From: G963662985 sp963662985
GTDB taxonomy: Bacteria; Chloroflexota; Anaerolineae; Anaerolineales; UBA11579
Direction: 5' to 3'
DNA length: 64,000 nt
NCBI GenBank assembly: GCA_963662985.1
Contig: OY760067.1
Span: 1,302,001-1,366,000 of the forward strand
The position numbers and the translations under genes are program-made. The notes under the pieces are model-generated. The model did not search any database and was not told the origin of the DNA. It worked only from the letters and a program-made list of their open reading frames with translations. Below, in pieces: positions 34,688 through 43,599 of this stretch (position 1 is its first letter; every line of letters begins with the position of its first letter).

Positions 34688-35119
34688 GTGACATTGGAAA
34701 ATAAGAATCAAGAAAAAATCACAATTATTGAAGGTCCATCTCCAATGTTTGAGCTGATCCCGATGGGATGGGCGACAAGCATTGTGGAAGGGGTGGTGCC
34801 TGCAAATGTGGCATTGACGCGGTTACGCACTTTTAAAGGAATTGAATTGGTGGAACGCTGCCATCGTTCATGGCGCAATCAAGAAGTGATCAATCTTGAA
34901 TATCGAAATCAAGATGGAATTGCAACAGAAGTACCGATTGTAGCGGCTCGTTTTTCTGATACGGAAGAAGGGCAAATGCTTTTGTTGTGGGTGCGTCTTT
35001 CGGAAAGTGAATTTGAAATTGCTTTCGATGAAGACTTCGAAGATGAGGATGATGACGATTTTGAAGACGAAGACTTCGAAGACGACGATGATTATGATGA
35101 TTTTGACATGCCCTACTGA
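34688..35119 (+). CDS. Hypothetical protein with acidic C-terminal tail
   Basis: The GTG at 34688, with GGAG nine bases ahead, gives a 143-residue product. The first 110 residues form a compact alpha/beta-like part with PMFELIPMGWATSIVEG and AALTRLR-like segments, and the last 30 are almost all Asp and Glu with periodic Phe and Tyr. Such tails occur in proteins that mimic nucleic acid or bind basic partners. The family is not recognised. hpt follows 34 bases downstream after a hairpin that overlaps the stop codon. Confidence 0.65.
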   Translation: MTLENKNQEKITIIEGPSPMFELIPMGWATSIVEGVVPANVALTRLRTFKGIELVERCHRSWRNQEVINLEYRNQDGIATEVPIVAARFSDTEEGQMLLLWVRLSESEFEIAFDEDFEDEDDDDFEDEDFEDDDDYDDFDMPY

Positions 35120-35135
35120 TTTTTGGGCATGTTTT
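35106..35135 (+). terminator. Hairpin between acidic-tail gene and hpt
   Basis: ACATGCCC (35106-35113) pairs with GGGCATGT (35125-35132), followed by a short T run; the left arm overlaps the stop codon. It may only attenuate transcription into hpt. Confidence 0.5.
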
Positions 35136-35153
35136 GTATAGGGAGAGTAGAAA

Positions 35154-35678
35154 ATGAATAAACCACCAAAGATTAAAAAAGTAGTGATCACCGAGGAAGA
35201 AATCAAAGCCCGATTGCTGACCTTGGCAAGAGAAATTGAAGCTGATTATCGAGGGGTTGAGGAGCCTGTGTATTTGATTGGGATCTTGAAAAGCAGCTTT
35301 GTTTTCATAGCAGACTTGGTGCGGGTGTTGGACTTGCCATTTGAAATTCATTTTATGGCAACAGCTAATTATGCCCAAGACAATGCGGTGAAATTGGTGA
35401 AAGATCTTTCAAAGAGTGTGGCAAACAAACATTTGGTGATTATTGAAGATATTTTGGACACTGGGGCGACGTTGAATTATTTGGCTCGATATTTGGGGAG
35501 CCGCGGACCCGCTTCTTTGCGCACGTGTGTGTTATTGGATAAGATTGGTTCTCAGGTGGAATCTCATGTGAAATATATTGGGTTTGAAGTGCCTGAGGGT
35601 GAATATGTGGGGTATGGGATTGACTATAACGAACATTATCGGGGATTGCCCTATATTGCTGAAATTGAGGTTGAATAG
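35154..35678 (+). CDS. hpt: Hypoxanthine phosphoribosyltransferase
   Basis: This 174-residue purine-salvage enzyme makes IMP or GMP from hypoxanthine or guanine and PRPP. The GILKSSFVF loop, the PRPP signature VIIEDILDTGATL and the C-terminal purine-contact segment VGYGIDYNEHYRGLPYI are clear. It has the normal short bacterial length. An SDR gene follows 50 bases downstream. Confidence 0.94.
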   Translation: MNKPPKIKKVVITEEEIKARLLTLAREIEADYRGVEEPVYLIGILKSSFVFIADLVRVLDLPFEIHFMATANYAQDNAVKLVKDLSKSVANKHLVIIEDILDTGATLNYLARYLGSRGPASLRTCVLLDKIGSQVESHVKYIGFEVPEGEYVGYGIDYNEHYRGLPYIAEIEVE

Positions 35679-35728
35679 AACTGATTTTTTAGGCTTGTCT
35701 TTTTTGATAAAGGCAGAGAGAATTTAAT

Positions 35729-36526
35729 ATGAAAATTTTTAATAAAGTGATCGTTGTGACCGGTGCCGGAAGTGGGATTGGGCAAGCAATGACACTTTAT
35801 TTGCTTAAAAGGGGGGCGAAGGTCGTGGCGGTGGACATTAATTTGCGGGGGTTGGAAGAGACCTTCGAAATTGCTGGACGTCCTAAAGATCGTTTATTTT
35901 TATATCAAGTTGATATCACTCAAAAAACACAAATTGAAGAATTGATTGCGTTTTTGAAAACCGAACAGATTGATGTGGATGGTTTGATTAATAATGCTGG
36001 AGTGATTCAACCGTTTGAGAAGTTTGTGAATTTGGACGAGGCTACGATTGAGCGAGTGATTGGGATTAATCTTATGGGGCCAATTCAGTTTACAAGATTG
36101 TTTTTGCCTTTGTTGTTTGCACGTGAAGAAGCGCATATTGTGAATATTTCTAGCATGGGAGGCTTTTTGCCGGTACCTGCTCAATCGATATATGGGGTGT
36201 CTAAGGCAGGGGTTAAGTTATTTTCTGAAGCATTGCAAACGGAGTTGATGGGAACGCATATAAAACTGAGCTTGGTGATGCCGGGGGGGATGGAAACGAA
36301 GATTGCTGCTAATTCTGATGCGGAACTTCCGATGGAGCGTTCAAAGATTCGCTATAAGATGATGGCGCCTGAAAAAGCTGCGAAGAAGATTATCGATGGG
36401 ATGGAACGGAATCGAAAGAGGATGTTGATTGGATGGGATGCACAATTGATGGATGTGTTCTATCGAATTTCGCCTACTTTTGCTACGTTTATGATTTCAA
36501 AGGTGATGCGGTTTTTGATTAAATAG
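35729..36526 (+). CDS. Short-chain dehydrogenase/reductase
   Basis: This 265-residue classical SDR has the cofactor motif TGAGSGIG (11-18), NNAG in LINNAGVI, and the catalytic pair Tyr155 and Lys159 in SIYGVSKAG with the preceding Ser in NISSM. The acidic Asp in VVAVDIN after the second strand suggests preference for NAD(H). The C-terminus is amphipathic (KVMRFLIK). The substrate is unknown. Confidence 0.92.
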   Translation: MKIFNKVIVVTGAGSGIGQAMTLYLLKRGAKVVAVDINLRGLEETFEIAGRPKDRLFLYQVDITQKTQIEELIAFLKTEQIDVDGLINNAGVIQPFEKFVNLDEATIERVIGINLMGPIQFTRLFLPLLFAREEAHIVNISSMGGFLPVPAQSIYGVSKAGVKLFSEALQTELMGTHIKLSLVMPGGMETKIAANSDAELPMERSKIRYKMMAPEKAAKKIIDGMERNRKRMLIGWDAQLMDVFYRISPTFATFMISKVMRFLIK

Positions 36527-36545
36527 CAAAATGATGGTTTGAATG

Positions 36546-36571
36546 AAGCACTTGGTTAAAGTGCTTTTTTT
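36546..36571 (+). terminator. Terminator after SDR gene
   Basis: AAGCACTT (36546-36553) and AAGTGCTT (36559-36566) pair around GGTTA, followed by a T run, directly after the SDR gene and before the convergent methyltransferase. Confidence 0.8.
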
Positions 36572-36572
36572 G

Positions 36573-37349
36573 TTATTTTTGCTTTTGGCGGACGATTTCA
36601 AAGAGCATGATGGCGGTGGCGATGCTGGCGTTGAGAGATTCCATGGCACCAGGCATGGGGATGTGGAGACTGTCTTGGGCGATTTGACGGGCTTCGAAGG
36701 TGGCGCCGTTGGCTTCTCCGCCGATGAGGAGGGCGATGTTTTGGTTTAGGTTTGCTTGATAGATGCTTTGTCCTTCTTGCATGGCGGCGATATAGAGGGG
36801 AAGGTGATTTTTTTCTAAGAGGGTTTCGGTTTCATGCCAATCAAGATTTTGGATGGGTTGGCGGAAGATGGCGCCCATGGTGGACCGAATGACTTTGGGA
36901 GAGTAGATATCGACACAGCCGGGGGCAGTGATGATAAGGTCTACGTTGGCGGCTTTGGCGGTGCGGATGATGGTGCCCATGTTGCCGGGGTCTTGAATGC
37001 CGTCTAGGATAAGGACGAATGAAAGCTCTTGGGGTGGTTGGATGGATTGCATGGGGACAACAGCGAGGATGCCTTGGGGAGTTTTGGTGTCGCTGAGGGA
37101 GTTCATCACATGGGAGGCAACGGGGATGCATTGGATATCTTGTGATTCAAAAAAAGAAACAGTTTCGAGACCACGCGGTTGAAGGGTTTCATCATAGAGG
37201 ACTTGGAAAGGACGTTGGCCGGTGTTTTGATATTCTTCGACGAGGCGGATGCCTTCAATGACATAGGCGTTTTTGTTTTTTCTCTCTTTTGATTTGGAGA
37301 GGAGCTTTTTGATGTCTTTGATGGTGTTGTTTTGTACGGAAGTGATCAT
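36573..37349 (-). CDS. SpoU/TrmH-family RNA 2'-O-methyltransferase
   Basis: This 258-residue SPOUT methyltransferase has an N-terminal substrate-binding part (MITSVQNNTIKDIKKLL, YVIEGIRLVEE) and a C-terminal knotted domain with DGIQDPGNMGTIIRTAKA, ALLIGGEANG, and the closing motif IPMPGAMESLNASIATAI. It methylates ribose in rRNA or tRNA; the exact position cannot be told. First of three closely spaced minus-strand genes from the left. Confidence 0.92.
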   Translation of the reverse strand: MITSVQNNTIKDIKKLLSKSKERKNKNAYVIEGIRLVEEYQNTGQRPFQVLYDETLQPRGLETVSFFESQDIQCIPVASHVMNSLSDTKTPQGILAVVPMQSIQPPQELSFVLILDGIQDPGNMGTIIRTAKAANVDLIITAPGCVDIYSPKVIRSTMGAIFRQPIQNLDWHETETLLEKNHLPLYIAAMQEGQSIYQANLNQNIALLIGGEANGATFEARQIAQDSLHIPMPGAMESLNASIATAIMLFEIVRQKQK

Positions 37350-37379
37350 GAATGGTTCCTTTTGATTTTTTCTTTTGAT

Positions 37380-37946
37380 TTATTCGCCAAAGACATTTTG
37401 CCATGCGTTTTGGAATGCAATTTGGGTGGGGATGTCATAGACGGTTTGGTGGATGGTGTGCAGTGATGTGTGTGGATGGGCAAGGATGTAGGTTTGAATG
37501 GCGCGGAAGATGACTTCGCCACCACGTTGTTTGGGGAAACCGAAGATGCCGGTGGAGATGGCAGGGAAGGCGATGGTGTTGAAGTGGTGTTGATCTGCTA
37601 AGGTGAGACTGCCGATGATGGCATCGGTTAGTTTTTGATCTTCCTTGCCGGTGCCCCAGATGGGACCGACGGCATGGACGACTTTTTTGCAGGGGAGGTT
37701 GCCAGCATTGGTGATTGCAGGTTGAATGTGAGAGACGGGGCCATGCTCTTGGACCCAAGCATTACTTTCTTGAGTGATGATGGGCCCGCCTTTTTTTTCT
37801 ATGATGGCGGCAATGCCGCCGCCATGTTGCAATGAACTGTTGGCGGCGTTGACGATTGCATCTACTTTTAATTGGGTGAGGTCGGCTACTTGTAAGAGTA
37901 GCTCGGTGTGTGGGGTGAGATGAGCGCGGGCTAAGATTGTTTCCAT
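37380..37946 (-). CDS. Macrodomain protein (ADP-ribose/O-acetyl-ADP-ribose hydrolase type)
   Basis: This 188-residue protein is one macrodomain: DLTQLKVDAIVNAANSSLQHGGGIAAII gives the ADP-ribose site, with the conserved Asn-Ala-Ala-Asn, then VVHAVGPIW and FPAISTGIFGFPKQ. The family removes ADP-ribose from proteins or hydrolyses acetyl-ADP-ribose made by sirtuins. It is not close to the SIR2 gene at 8.8 kb, so no functional link is claimed. It lies ten bases from the oxidoreductase gene. Confidence 0.92.
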   Translation of the reverse strand: METILARAHLTPHTELLLQVADLTQLKVDAIVNAANSSLQHGGGIAAIIEKKGGPIITQESNAWVQEHGPVSHIQPAITNAGNLPCKKVVHAVGPIWGTGKEDQKLTDAIIGSLTLADQHHFNTIAFPAISTGIFGFPKQRGGEVIFRAIQTYILAHPHTSLHTIHQTVYDIPTQIAFQNAWQNVFGE

Positions 37947-37956
37947 TTTGAATCGG

Positions 37957-38931
37957 TTATTTTTCTTTGGCGGCTTCTAAGATTTCTAGGACGGTTTTGA
38001 TGTGATTGCGAGTTTGTTCGTGGGTGACGAGAGCGGGTTTGCTGTTGAGGATGGCATCGTGCATGTTTTCAATTTCTCCGTCGTAGAGAGGTTTTTTGGG
38101 GACGCGGATGGTGTGTTTTTTATCTTTAGCATCAACCCATTCGATGCGGCGCACTTTTTCTAGATTGTTAAAGGGGGATGGGAGAACGATATGCCCGTTG
38201 GTGCCAAAGATCTCGGCTGCGGTGTAATATGGAGTGGAGAAAGAGGAGCCGATCTGGGCCATACGGTCGCTTGAATATTCTAAGGTGGCGAAGAGGGAGA
38301 GATCGATGCTGTTTTCGATGTCGCTGATTTTAGCAGCGGTGATTGCTTCGGGAGGTTCCCCAAAGACAAATTGGGCAAAGGAAATGGGGTAGACACCGAT
38401 ATCCCAGATGCTGCCTCCACCATATTCGGGGACCATGCGGATGTCATTGAAGTTATCTAAACGGAAGCTGAAGAAGGCACGGACGAGCTGTACATCGCCA
38501 ATTACTTTTTCGGCGAGGAGATCGGAGAGAATTTTCATTTGTGGATGATGGAGGTACATGAAGGCTTCTTGCAGGATTTTGTTGTTGGCGGTGGCGGCGG
38601 CGAACATTTCGTCTACGTCTTCTACGGTTAAGGCGAAGGGTTTTTCACAGAGAACGTGCTTGCCGGCATTGAGGGCTTTGATGGACCATTCTTTGTGGAG
38701 ATGGTGGGGAAGACTGATATAGACGGCATCAATCTCGGGGGAGGCGAGCAATTCCTCGTAAGAGCCATAGTAATGAGGAATGTTGTTTTTGCGGGCGTAT
38801 TTTTTTGCTTTTTTAAGATCGCGGCTGGCCACAGCGGTGAGTTCCCCACGATCGGAACGTTTGATGCTGGGCATCACTTTTTGGTTGATGCGAGCGGTGG
38901 ACACGAGTCCCCAACGTACTTTTTTATCCAT
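37957..38931 (-). CDS. Gfo/Idh/MocA-family oxidoreductase
   Basis: The ATG at 38931 has a strong AGGAGG site upstream and starts directly before the Rossmann strand VRWGLVSTARI, so 324 residues are predicted rather than the longer frame. The pattern AVASRD, the EKPFALTVEDVDEM loop with the catalytic-site Lys, and IWDIGVYPI with its His/Tyr-like region match NAD(P)-dependent sugar or trans-dihydrodiol dehydrogenases. The substrate is not known. It is the first gene of a three-gene minus-strand unit with the macrodomain and methyltransferase genes. Confidence 0.9.
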   Translation of the reverse strand: MDKKVRWGLVSTARINQKVMPSIKRSDRGELTAVASRDLKKAKKYARKNNIPHYYGSYEELLASPEIDAVYISLPHHLHKEWSIKALNAGKHVLCEKPFALTVEDVDEMFAAATANNKILQEAFMYLHHPQMKILSDLLAEKVIGDVQLVRAFFSFRLDNFNDIRMVPEYGGGSIWDIGVYPISFAQFVFGEPPEAITAAKISDIENSIDLSLFATLEYSSDRMAQIGSSFSTPYYTAAEIFGTNGHIVLPSPFNNLEKVRRIEWVDAKDKKHTIRVPKKPLYDGEIENMHDAILNSKPALVTHEQTRNHIKTVLEILEAAKEK

Positions 38932-39056
38932 AAATCCTCCTAGGTGATTTTTTCTTTCATTATATACCATTTGTTTGGATGTGTTTTGTTTTATGGGTTC
39001 CATAGTACAATACGGGGAAGTTTTCATTTGATTTTTATTTTAAGGACGCGATTATT

Positions 39057-39977
39057 TTGGAAAAGAACGATGGGATGCGCACGAAGGCGATTTTGGTGGG
39101 GCTGGTGGTTACTTTTATTTGGGCGACTTCATGGATTTTGACGCCGATGATTATTCAGGAATTTGACCCGATTCATTATGCAGGTGTGCGTTTTTTGATC
39201 GCTGGGTTGGTTTTGGTGGGAGTGCATTTGTTCTCTAAGAAGGGAACTCCACTTTCAGAGATTCGCCGAGAAGATTGGCGTTTGATATTTTTGTTGGGGG
39301 TGGCACAATCCTCATTTATGCAATTTACGCAATATATTGCGTTGTTGTCTTTGGATGCGACTACGTTGAATTTGGTGTCGAATTTGAGTGCGATTTTGAT
39401 TATTGTGTTGAGTGTGGTGATTTTGAAAGAGAAGCCTACTTGGTTGCAATTGGCGGGGGCAGGGGTTTTTGTGATGGGAGTGTTGGCGTATTATTATCCT
39501 TTTGGAAAGACAAGTGTAAATTTGTGGGGGTATGTGTTTGGGTTCCTTTTTATTTTGAGCAGTAGCTTTGCTTCGATTTTGGCACGTGCGATGGGACGCC
39601 GTGGGACGGTGAAGCCGATTACGTATACGGGATTCTCGATGGTGATTGGGGGGATGGTGAGCTTGGTGTTGGGGATGTTTGTGGAAGGTCCGCAAACGCT
39701 TTCTTTGTGTATTTGGGGGTTGGTGATTTATATGGCGGTGGTGAATGCCGCGCTGGCGTTTGTGTTGTGGAATTGGACTTTTTCTCGTTTGCGCTCTTTT
39801 GAGACGGCGTTGATTTCTAGCACGATGTTGGTGGAGATTGCTTTTTTGCAATGGGTGTTTTTTGGAAAAACTTTTAGTGGATATCAGATGTTGGGAATGG
39901 GGCTGGTGATGGTGGCGGTGATTTTGGTTCAATTGAAGCAATTGAATTTTAGAAAAGAGAAAAAAGTTGTAGAATAG
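39057..39977 (+). CDS. EamA/DMT-family transporter
   Basis: This 306-residue protein has ten transmembrane helices in two EamA halves, each with the usual ending pattern (FIWATSWILTP at the start; LVSNLSAILIIVLSVVILKEKPT closing half one; STMLVEIAFLQWVFFGKTFSGYQ in half two). The TTG at 39057 has AAGGA ten bases ahead; an ATG at 39075 is an alternative. The substrate, usually a metabolite or amino acid, is unknown. Confidence 0.85.
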   Translation: MEKNDGMRTKAILVGLVVTFIWATSWILTPMIIQEFDPIHYAGVRFLIAGLVLVGVHLFSKKGTPLSEIRREDWRLIFLLGVAQSSFMQFTQYIALLSLDATTLNLVSNLSAILIIVLSVVILKEKPTWLQLAGAGVFVMGVLAYYYPFGKTSVNLWGYVFGFLFILSSSFASILARAMGRRGTVKPITYTGFSMVIGGMVSLVLGMFVEGPQTLSLCIWGLVIYMAVVNAALAFVLWNWTFSRLRSFETALISSTMLVEIAFLQWVFFGKTFSGYQMLGMGLVMVAVILVQLKQLNFRKEKKVVE

Positions 39978-40006
39978 TAGTATCAAAAATAAAAAGGAGT
40001 AAGAAT

Positions 40007-41110
40007 ATGGCAGATTCTCGGATGAAAAAATTAGCAAAGCTTTTGGTTGACTATTCAGTGAAGGTGAAACCCGGTGATTGGGTGTATATTAGCGCTGAAA
40101 AAGTGGCAGAACCATTTGTGAATTTGGTACTGGAAGAAGTTTTGAAGGCAGGCGGAAACCCGACAGTGCAATTGGGTTCAGATATGCTGCGAGAAACGAT
40201 TATGAATTTCTCTGATGATAGCCAACTTTCTTGGGTATCCCCTGTCCAGAAGTTGGTGATTGAACAAGCGGATGTGATGATTAATATTTCTGCGAGTAGT
40301 AATACGCGCACATTGGCAGCTGTGGACCCGAAAAAACAACAAATCATGGGCAAGGCAAACAGCGAAATTTCGAAGATTTATATGAATCGTTCTGCAGATG
40401 GCTCTTTGCGCTGGGTGATTACACAATTCCCTTGCAACGCTTTGGCACAAGAAGCGGACATGAGCTTGCGCGATTTTGAAGATTTTGTGTATGGCGCGAC
40501 TTTTGCTGATCAGGATGATCCGATTGCAAAATGGACTGAAATTTCTGATGAACATGAAAAGATGATTGCTTGGTTGGATGGCAAAAAAGAAGTGAAAGTG
40601 AAAAGCAAACATGCTGATTTGACACTTTCTATTGATGGACGAAAATTTATTAATTCTGCTGGGACGCATAATATGCCGAGTGGTGAGATTTTCACTAGCC
40701 CAGTGGAAGATTCTGTGAATGGTTGGATCTATTTTACTTATCCGGCAATTACGGGTGGACGTGAAGTGGAAGGGATTCGCTTGGAATTTGAAAATGGCAA
40801 AGTGGTGAAAGCTTCTGCTGAGAAGAATGAAGATTATTTGATGAAGATGTTGGACATGGACGAAGGCTCCCGCACTTTGGGTGAATTTGCGATTGGGACC
40901 AACTATGGGATTCAAAAATTCACAAAGTCTATTTTGTTTGATGAGAAGATTGGTGGCTCAATTCACTTGGCAATTGGCGCTGGCTTCCCTGAAGCTGGCT
41001 CTAAGAATGTGTCGGCAGTGCATTGGGACATGATTTGTGATATGAAGACGGACAGTGAGATTTTGGTGGATGGCGAATTGTTCTATAAGAATGGTCAATT
41101 TGTGATCTGA
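40007..41110 (+). CDS. M29-family metallo-aminopeptidase
   Basis: This 367-residue enzyme matches the thermophilic aminopeptidase (AmpS/PepS/AmpT) family. N-terminal LLVDYSVKVKPGDWVYI is diagnostic. Metal ligands are seen in NMPSGEIFTSP, in LGEFAIGTN, and in the C-terminal SAVHWDMICDM. It would clip N-terminal residues from peptides in the cytosol. AGGAG precedes the ATG, and a terminator follows. Confidence 0.93.
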   Translation: MADSRMKKLAKLLVDYSVKVKPGDWVYISAEKVAEPFVNLVLEEVLKAGGNPTVQLGSDMLRETIMNFSDDSQLSWVSPVQKLVIEQADVMINISASSNTRTLAAVDPKKQQIMGKANSEISKIYMNRSADGSLRWVITQFPCNALAQEADMSLRDFEDFVYGATFADQDDPIAKWTEISDEHEKMIAWLDGKKEVKVKSKHADLTLSIDGRKFINSAGTHNMPSGEIFTSPVEDSVNGWIYFTYPAITGGREVEGIRLEFENGKVVKASAEKNEDYLMKMLDMDEGSRTLGEFAIGTNYGIQKFTKSILFDEKIGGSIHLAIGAGFPEAGSKNVSAVHWDMICDMKTDSEILVDGELFYKNGQFVI

Positions 41111-41135
41111 GATTGAAGAGAAGTTGCTTTTTAAA

Positions 41136-41167
41136 AGAGAGCTTGTGAAACAGGCTCTCTTTTTTTA
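41136..41167 (+). terminator. Terminator after M29 aminopeptidase gene
   Basis: AGAGAGC (41136-41142) pairs with GCTCTCT (41154-41160), then a run of seven T. Confidence 0.85.
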
Positions 41168-41247
41168 TTCTTTGGGTGAATTAATGTTGATACGAGTGAG
41201 ATTTTGTAAAATAGGGATAGTGTTGGGACATACGAAAGGAGATTTTT

Positions 41248-41940
41248 ATGAAGAAGAATCAAAAAATTGGACTTATTTTGGTGATATTGGTTGTGGTGTT
41301 TGTGTTTGGCGCGGTGGGATGGCTGACACGGGATCGGGCTGTTGTGATTGCTCCGGATGAGAGTACTAAGGGGAATGAACAACCTGGTGGCATTCGAAGC
41401 CTTCCTACTTTAAAATCTTTGGAAAGCAATGGATTGATCTATGACTTTAAGGAGTTAGCTATGGAGAATGATATGCTGGTGTTGAAAGGGTGTGTTGAGA
41501 TGCCTGATGAGCGTTTTTGGATGCCGATGATTCGCTTGGTGAATGAAACAACAGGAGAGGTTTATTCGAATGCTAGTTTTTCAAATGAGAAAGACCCTTC
41601 GAACAATGATGTTAAGTATCGTTGTCATGAATTTCGTTTTGATGATGCGGTGGTAAATAAGGGGGATGTGATTCAAGTGTTGATCGATAATTTGGAAGCA
41701 TATTTGGACCCGATGATTGCCGATGGAAAAGACCTTGCAAAAATCCGAGAACGGATATCTGAGAAATTTCCGGGATTGACGTTTGAATTAATTGTGGAAA
41801 AAGGGAATGGGGGCGGCGGTGGACGAATTGAAATTATAGAAAACCCGGAGGGGATCTCTGAGGAGGATTTTTATACTGCATTTAATGAAGCGACTGTTTT
41901 GAATTTCCCCTTAGAAATTGAATTTTCAATATCTTATTAA
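41248..41940 (+). CDS. Anchored protein of unrecognised family, copy 1
   Basis: This 230-residue protein has an N-terminal signal anchor (about 7-26) and an extracytoplasmic domain. The motifs LKGCVEMPDERFWMP, RLVNETTGE, RCHEFRFDDAVVNKGD and LDPMIADGKDLAKI recur in the neighbour at 42087 in the same order, so the genes are tandem paralogues. Two conserved cysteines may form a disulfide. A glycine stretch precedes a short C-terminal segment. The function is unknown. Confidence 0.75.
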   Translation: MKKNQKIGLILVILVVVFVFGAVGWLTRDRAVVIAPDESTKGNEQPGGIRSLPTLKSLESNGLIYDFKELAMENDMLVLKGCVEMPDERFWMPMIRLVNETTGEVYSNASFSNEKDPSNNDVKYRCHEFRFDDAVVNKGDVIQVLIDNLEAYLDPMIADGKDLAKIRERISEKFPGLTFELIVEKGNGGGGGRIEIIENPEGISEEDFYTAFNEATVLNFPLEIEFSISY

Positions 41941-41960
41941 ATAGGCTTGCACTGGAACCG

Positions 41961-41991
41961 AGAGGGGTTGTTTTGCAACTCCTCTTTTTTA
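41961..41991 (+). terminator. Terminator between paralogues
   Basis: AGAGGGGTTG (41961-41970) pairs with CAACTCCTCT (41976-41985) with one G.U, then a run of T. Each paralogue therefore has its own transcript end. Confidence 0.75.
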
Positions 41992-42086
41992 ATGATTTCT
42001 ATTTTTTCTTTGAAGAGATTAATGTGAAATCGGCAATCTGTCAGTATACTTGAGCCATGAAAAAGGGTTGAAAAGGAGCTGCGGCG

Positions 42087-42728
42087 ATGCAAAAAAATAG
42101 GTTTGGCGTTTCTTTGTTTATTGTGGGGGGAGTGATTGTTTTGTTCATGGCGGTGGGGGTGATGGAACGAGATATGTCTGTGGTGGAAGTGCCGGCAACG
42201 CAAGTGCTTTCTTTTACGAGCAATGAAATGACCTATGAGTTGAAGGGGTTTAGTGCTTCTGATGAATTCCCGATTTTGCAGGGGTGCGTGACTGTACCTG
42301 ATCAGCGTGGTTGGGTGCCGGTGGTGCAGTTGGTGAATGAGACTACGGGGGAGACGAGTGAGATGGGGAAGTATACGAAAGTGACGGATCCAGAGAGCGC
42401 GGATGCAAATAGAGTGTGTCATGAGATTTTATTCTACGACGCTGCGGTGAATAAGGGAGATGTGGTGACTTTGGAAGTGCAGTTTTTGGCGCATTATTTG
42501 GATTTGGTGAATGCTAGTGATTTGGCAAAGATCAAGGCTACGGTGAATGGACAATATCCTGAGTTGGATTTTGTGTTGGTGGTGGAGAATAATACGGGGG
42601 ATGGGGGGATAGGGTTTAGGATTACGAAAAATCCGAATGAGGTGACGGATGCGGAATTAAATGAGGCAATTAATGCCGCGGCGATTGAGAAATATGTTTT
42701 GAATATTGAGATTACGTTGGAACAATAG
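42087..42728 (+). CDS. Anchored protein of unrecognised family, copy 2
   Basis: This 213-residue protein has an N-terminal anchor (about 6-25) and the same extracytoplasmic motif order as copy 1: LQGCVTVPDQRGWVP, QLVNETTGE, VCHEILFYDAAVNKGD, and VNASDLAKIKATVNGQYPELDFVLVVE. The conserved Cys positions and NKGD turn point to one small beta-rich domain. The linker between anchor and domain is shorter than in copy 1. A terminator follows closely. The function is unknown. Confidence 0.75.
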   Translation: MQKNRFGVSLFIVGGVIVLFMAVGVMERDMSVVEVPATQVLSFTSNEMTYELKGFSASDEFPILQGCVTVPDQRGWVPVVQLVNETTGETSEMGKYTKVTDPESADANRVCHEILFYDAAVNKGDVVTLEVQFLAHYLDLVNASDLAKIKATVNGQYPELDFVLVVENNTGDGGIGFRITKNPNEVTDAELNEAINAAAIEKYVLNIEITLEQ

Positions 42729-42750
42729 ATGTTTTGTTTTGATTTTGTGA

Positions 42751-42779
42751 AGCGATTGGGAACTCCAATCGCTTTTTTA
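42751..42779 (+). terminator. Terminator after paralogue 2
   Basis: AAGCGATTGG and CCAATCGCTT form a perfect 10-bp stem around GAACT, then a T run. Confidence 0.88.
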
Positions 42780-42831
42780 CTTTTTAACACATAACTTGGT
42801 ATACTTTTGTTATATAGTAGGAGGTTAGAAG

Positions 42832-43599
42832 ATGGAGTTTTTTCAAGAGAATGTTTTAATGTTTTTTTTATTGGTATTTGTAATATCTGTAATAACTATA
42901 GTGTTAGGGGTATTTTTTATTATAAAATGGCGATTTTATTTAGTACGTAATCGAATTGTGTATTCTGTTTTTTCAGATAAAGTTGATAAGTTAAATTGTG
43001 AAGGCTGTTCAAAGAAATTAACTATAACTTATGGAGATGAAGAACTTAATGATACAAGATTATATATGATTATGATTCAAAAATTAGGAAAACGTTCATT
43101 CTATAATCAAAAATTTGAACTTAATTTGCCTAAAGAATCTTCAATTTTAGAATTTGAAAGCTATGAAGTTGACCCGAAAGGTGAAAAAATATCTAGCGAT
43201 GTAACAGTTTTAAAAACTTATCCTTATGCATTAACGGGAGAATATAAAGAATTAATGGATGGAAAAATATATTACTTTAAAGTATTAGTAAATCATAATG
43301 AAAAGGATTCTTTAGTGTTGAAATTTCCAGAAAATGAAAATACTCGATTTGAAGTAGTTTCACATCATTCTGAACTTGTTCAAGCAAAACAGATGGATGT
43401 TTTTAAACTCTGGAGTTTTATTTTATTATATGCTTTTGCTTTTTATATGGCTATATATCAAGATATACCTGTATGGAATAATATTTTAGATTTAGCTATA
43501 TTGTTATCAATTATTTTTTTACCCAAACAAAATTCTCATTTTGCTTTACATCATAAAAAAAAGGTTTGGAAAAAAGGGAAGCAAAAGAATAAAAAATAA
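42832..43599 (+). CDS. A+T-rich hypothetical membrane protein
   Basis: This 255-residue protein has one N-terminal helix (about 9-32), a soluble domain with CEGC (possible metal or disulfide pair) and beta-like segments, then two helices near the C-terminus (about 188-205 and 212-228) and a Lys-rich tail. I do not recognise a family, although the layout resembles DUF3592-like membrane proteins. Codon use is very A+T-rich, in contrast to the paralogue pair upstream and clpC downstream, indicating acquired DNA. Confidence 0.6.
   Translation: MEFFQENVLMFFLLVFVISVITIVLGVFFIIKWRFYLVRNRIVYSVFSDKVDKLNCEGCSKKLTITYGDEELNDTRLYMIMIQKLGKRSFYNQKFELNLPKESSILEFESYEVDPKGEKISSDVTVLKTYPYALTGEYKELMDGKIYYFKVLVNHNEKDSLVLKFPENENTRFEVVSHHSELVQAKQMDVFKLWSFILLYAFAFYMAIYQDIPVWNNILDLAILLSIIFLPKQNSHFALHHKKKVWKKGKQKNKK

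Noticed and set aside
37380..37946. Link between the macrodomain protein and the SIR2 protein
   Set aside because: They are almost 28 kb apart, differ in composition, and the macrodomain gene sits in an ordinary housekeeping operon.
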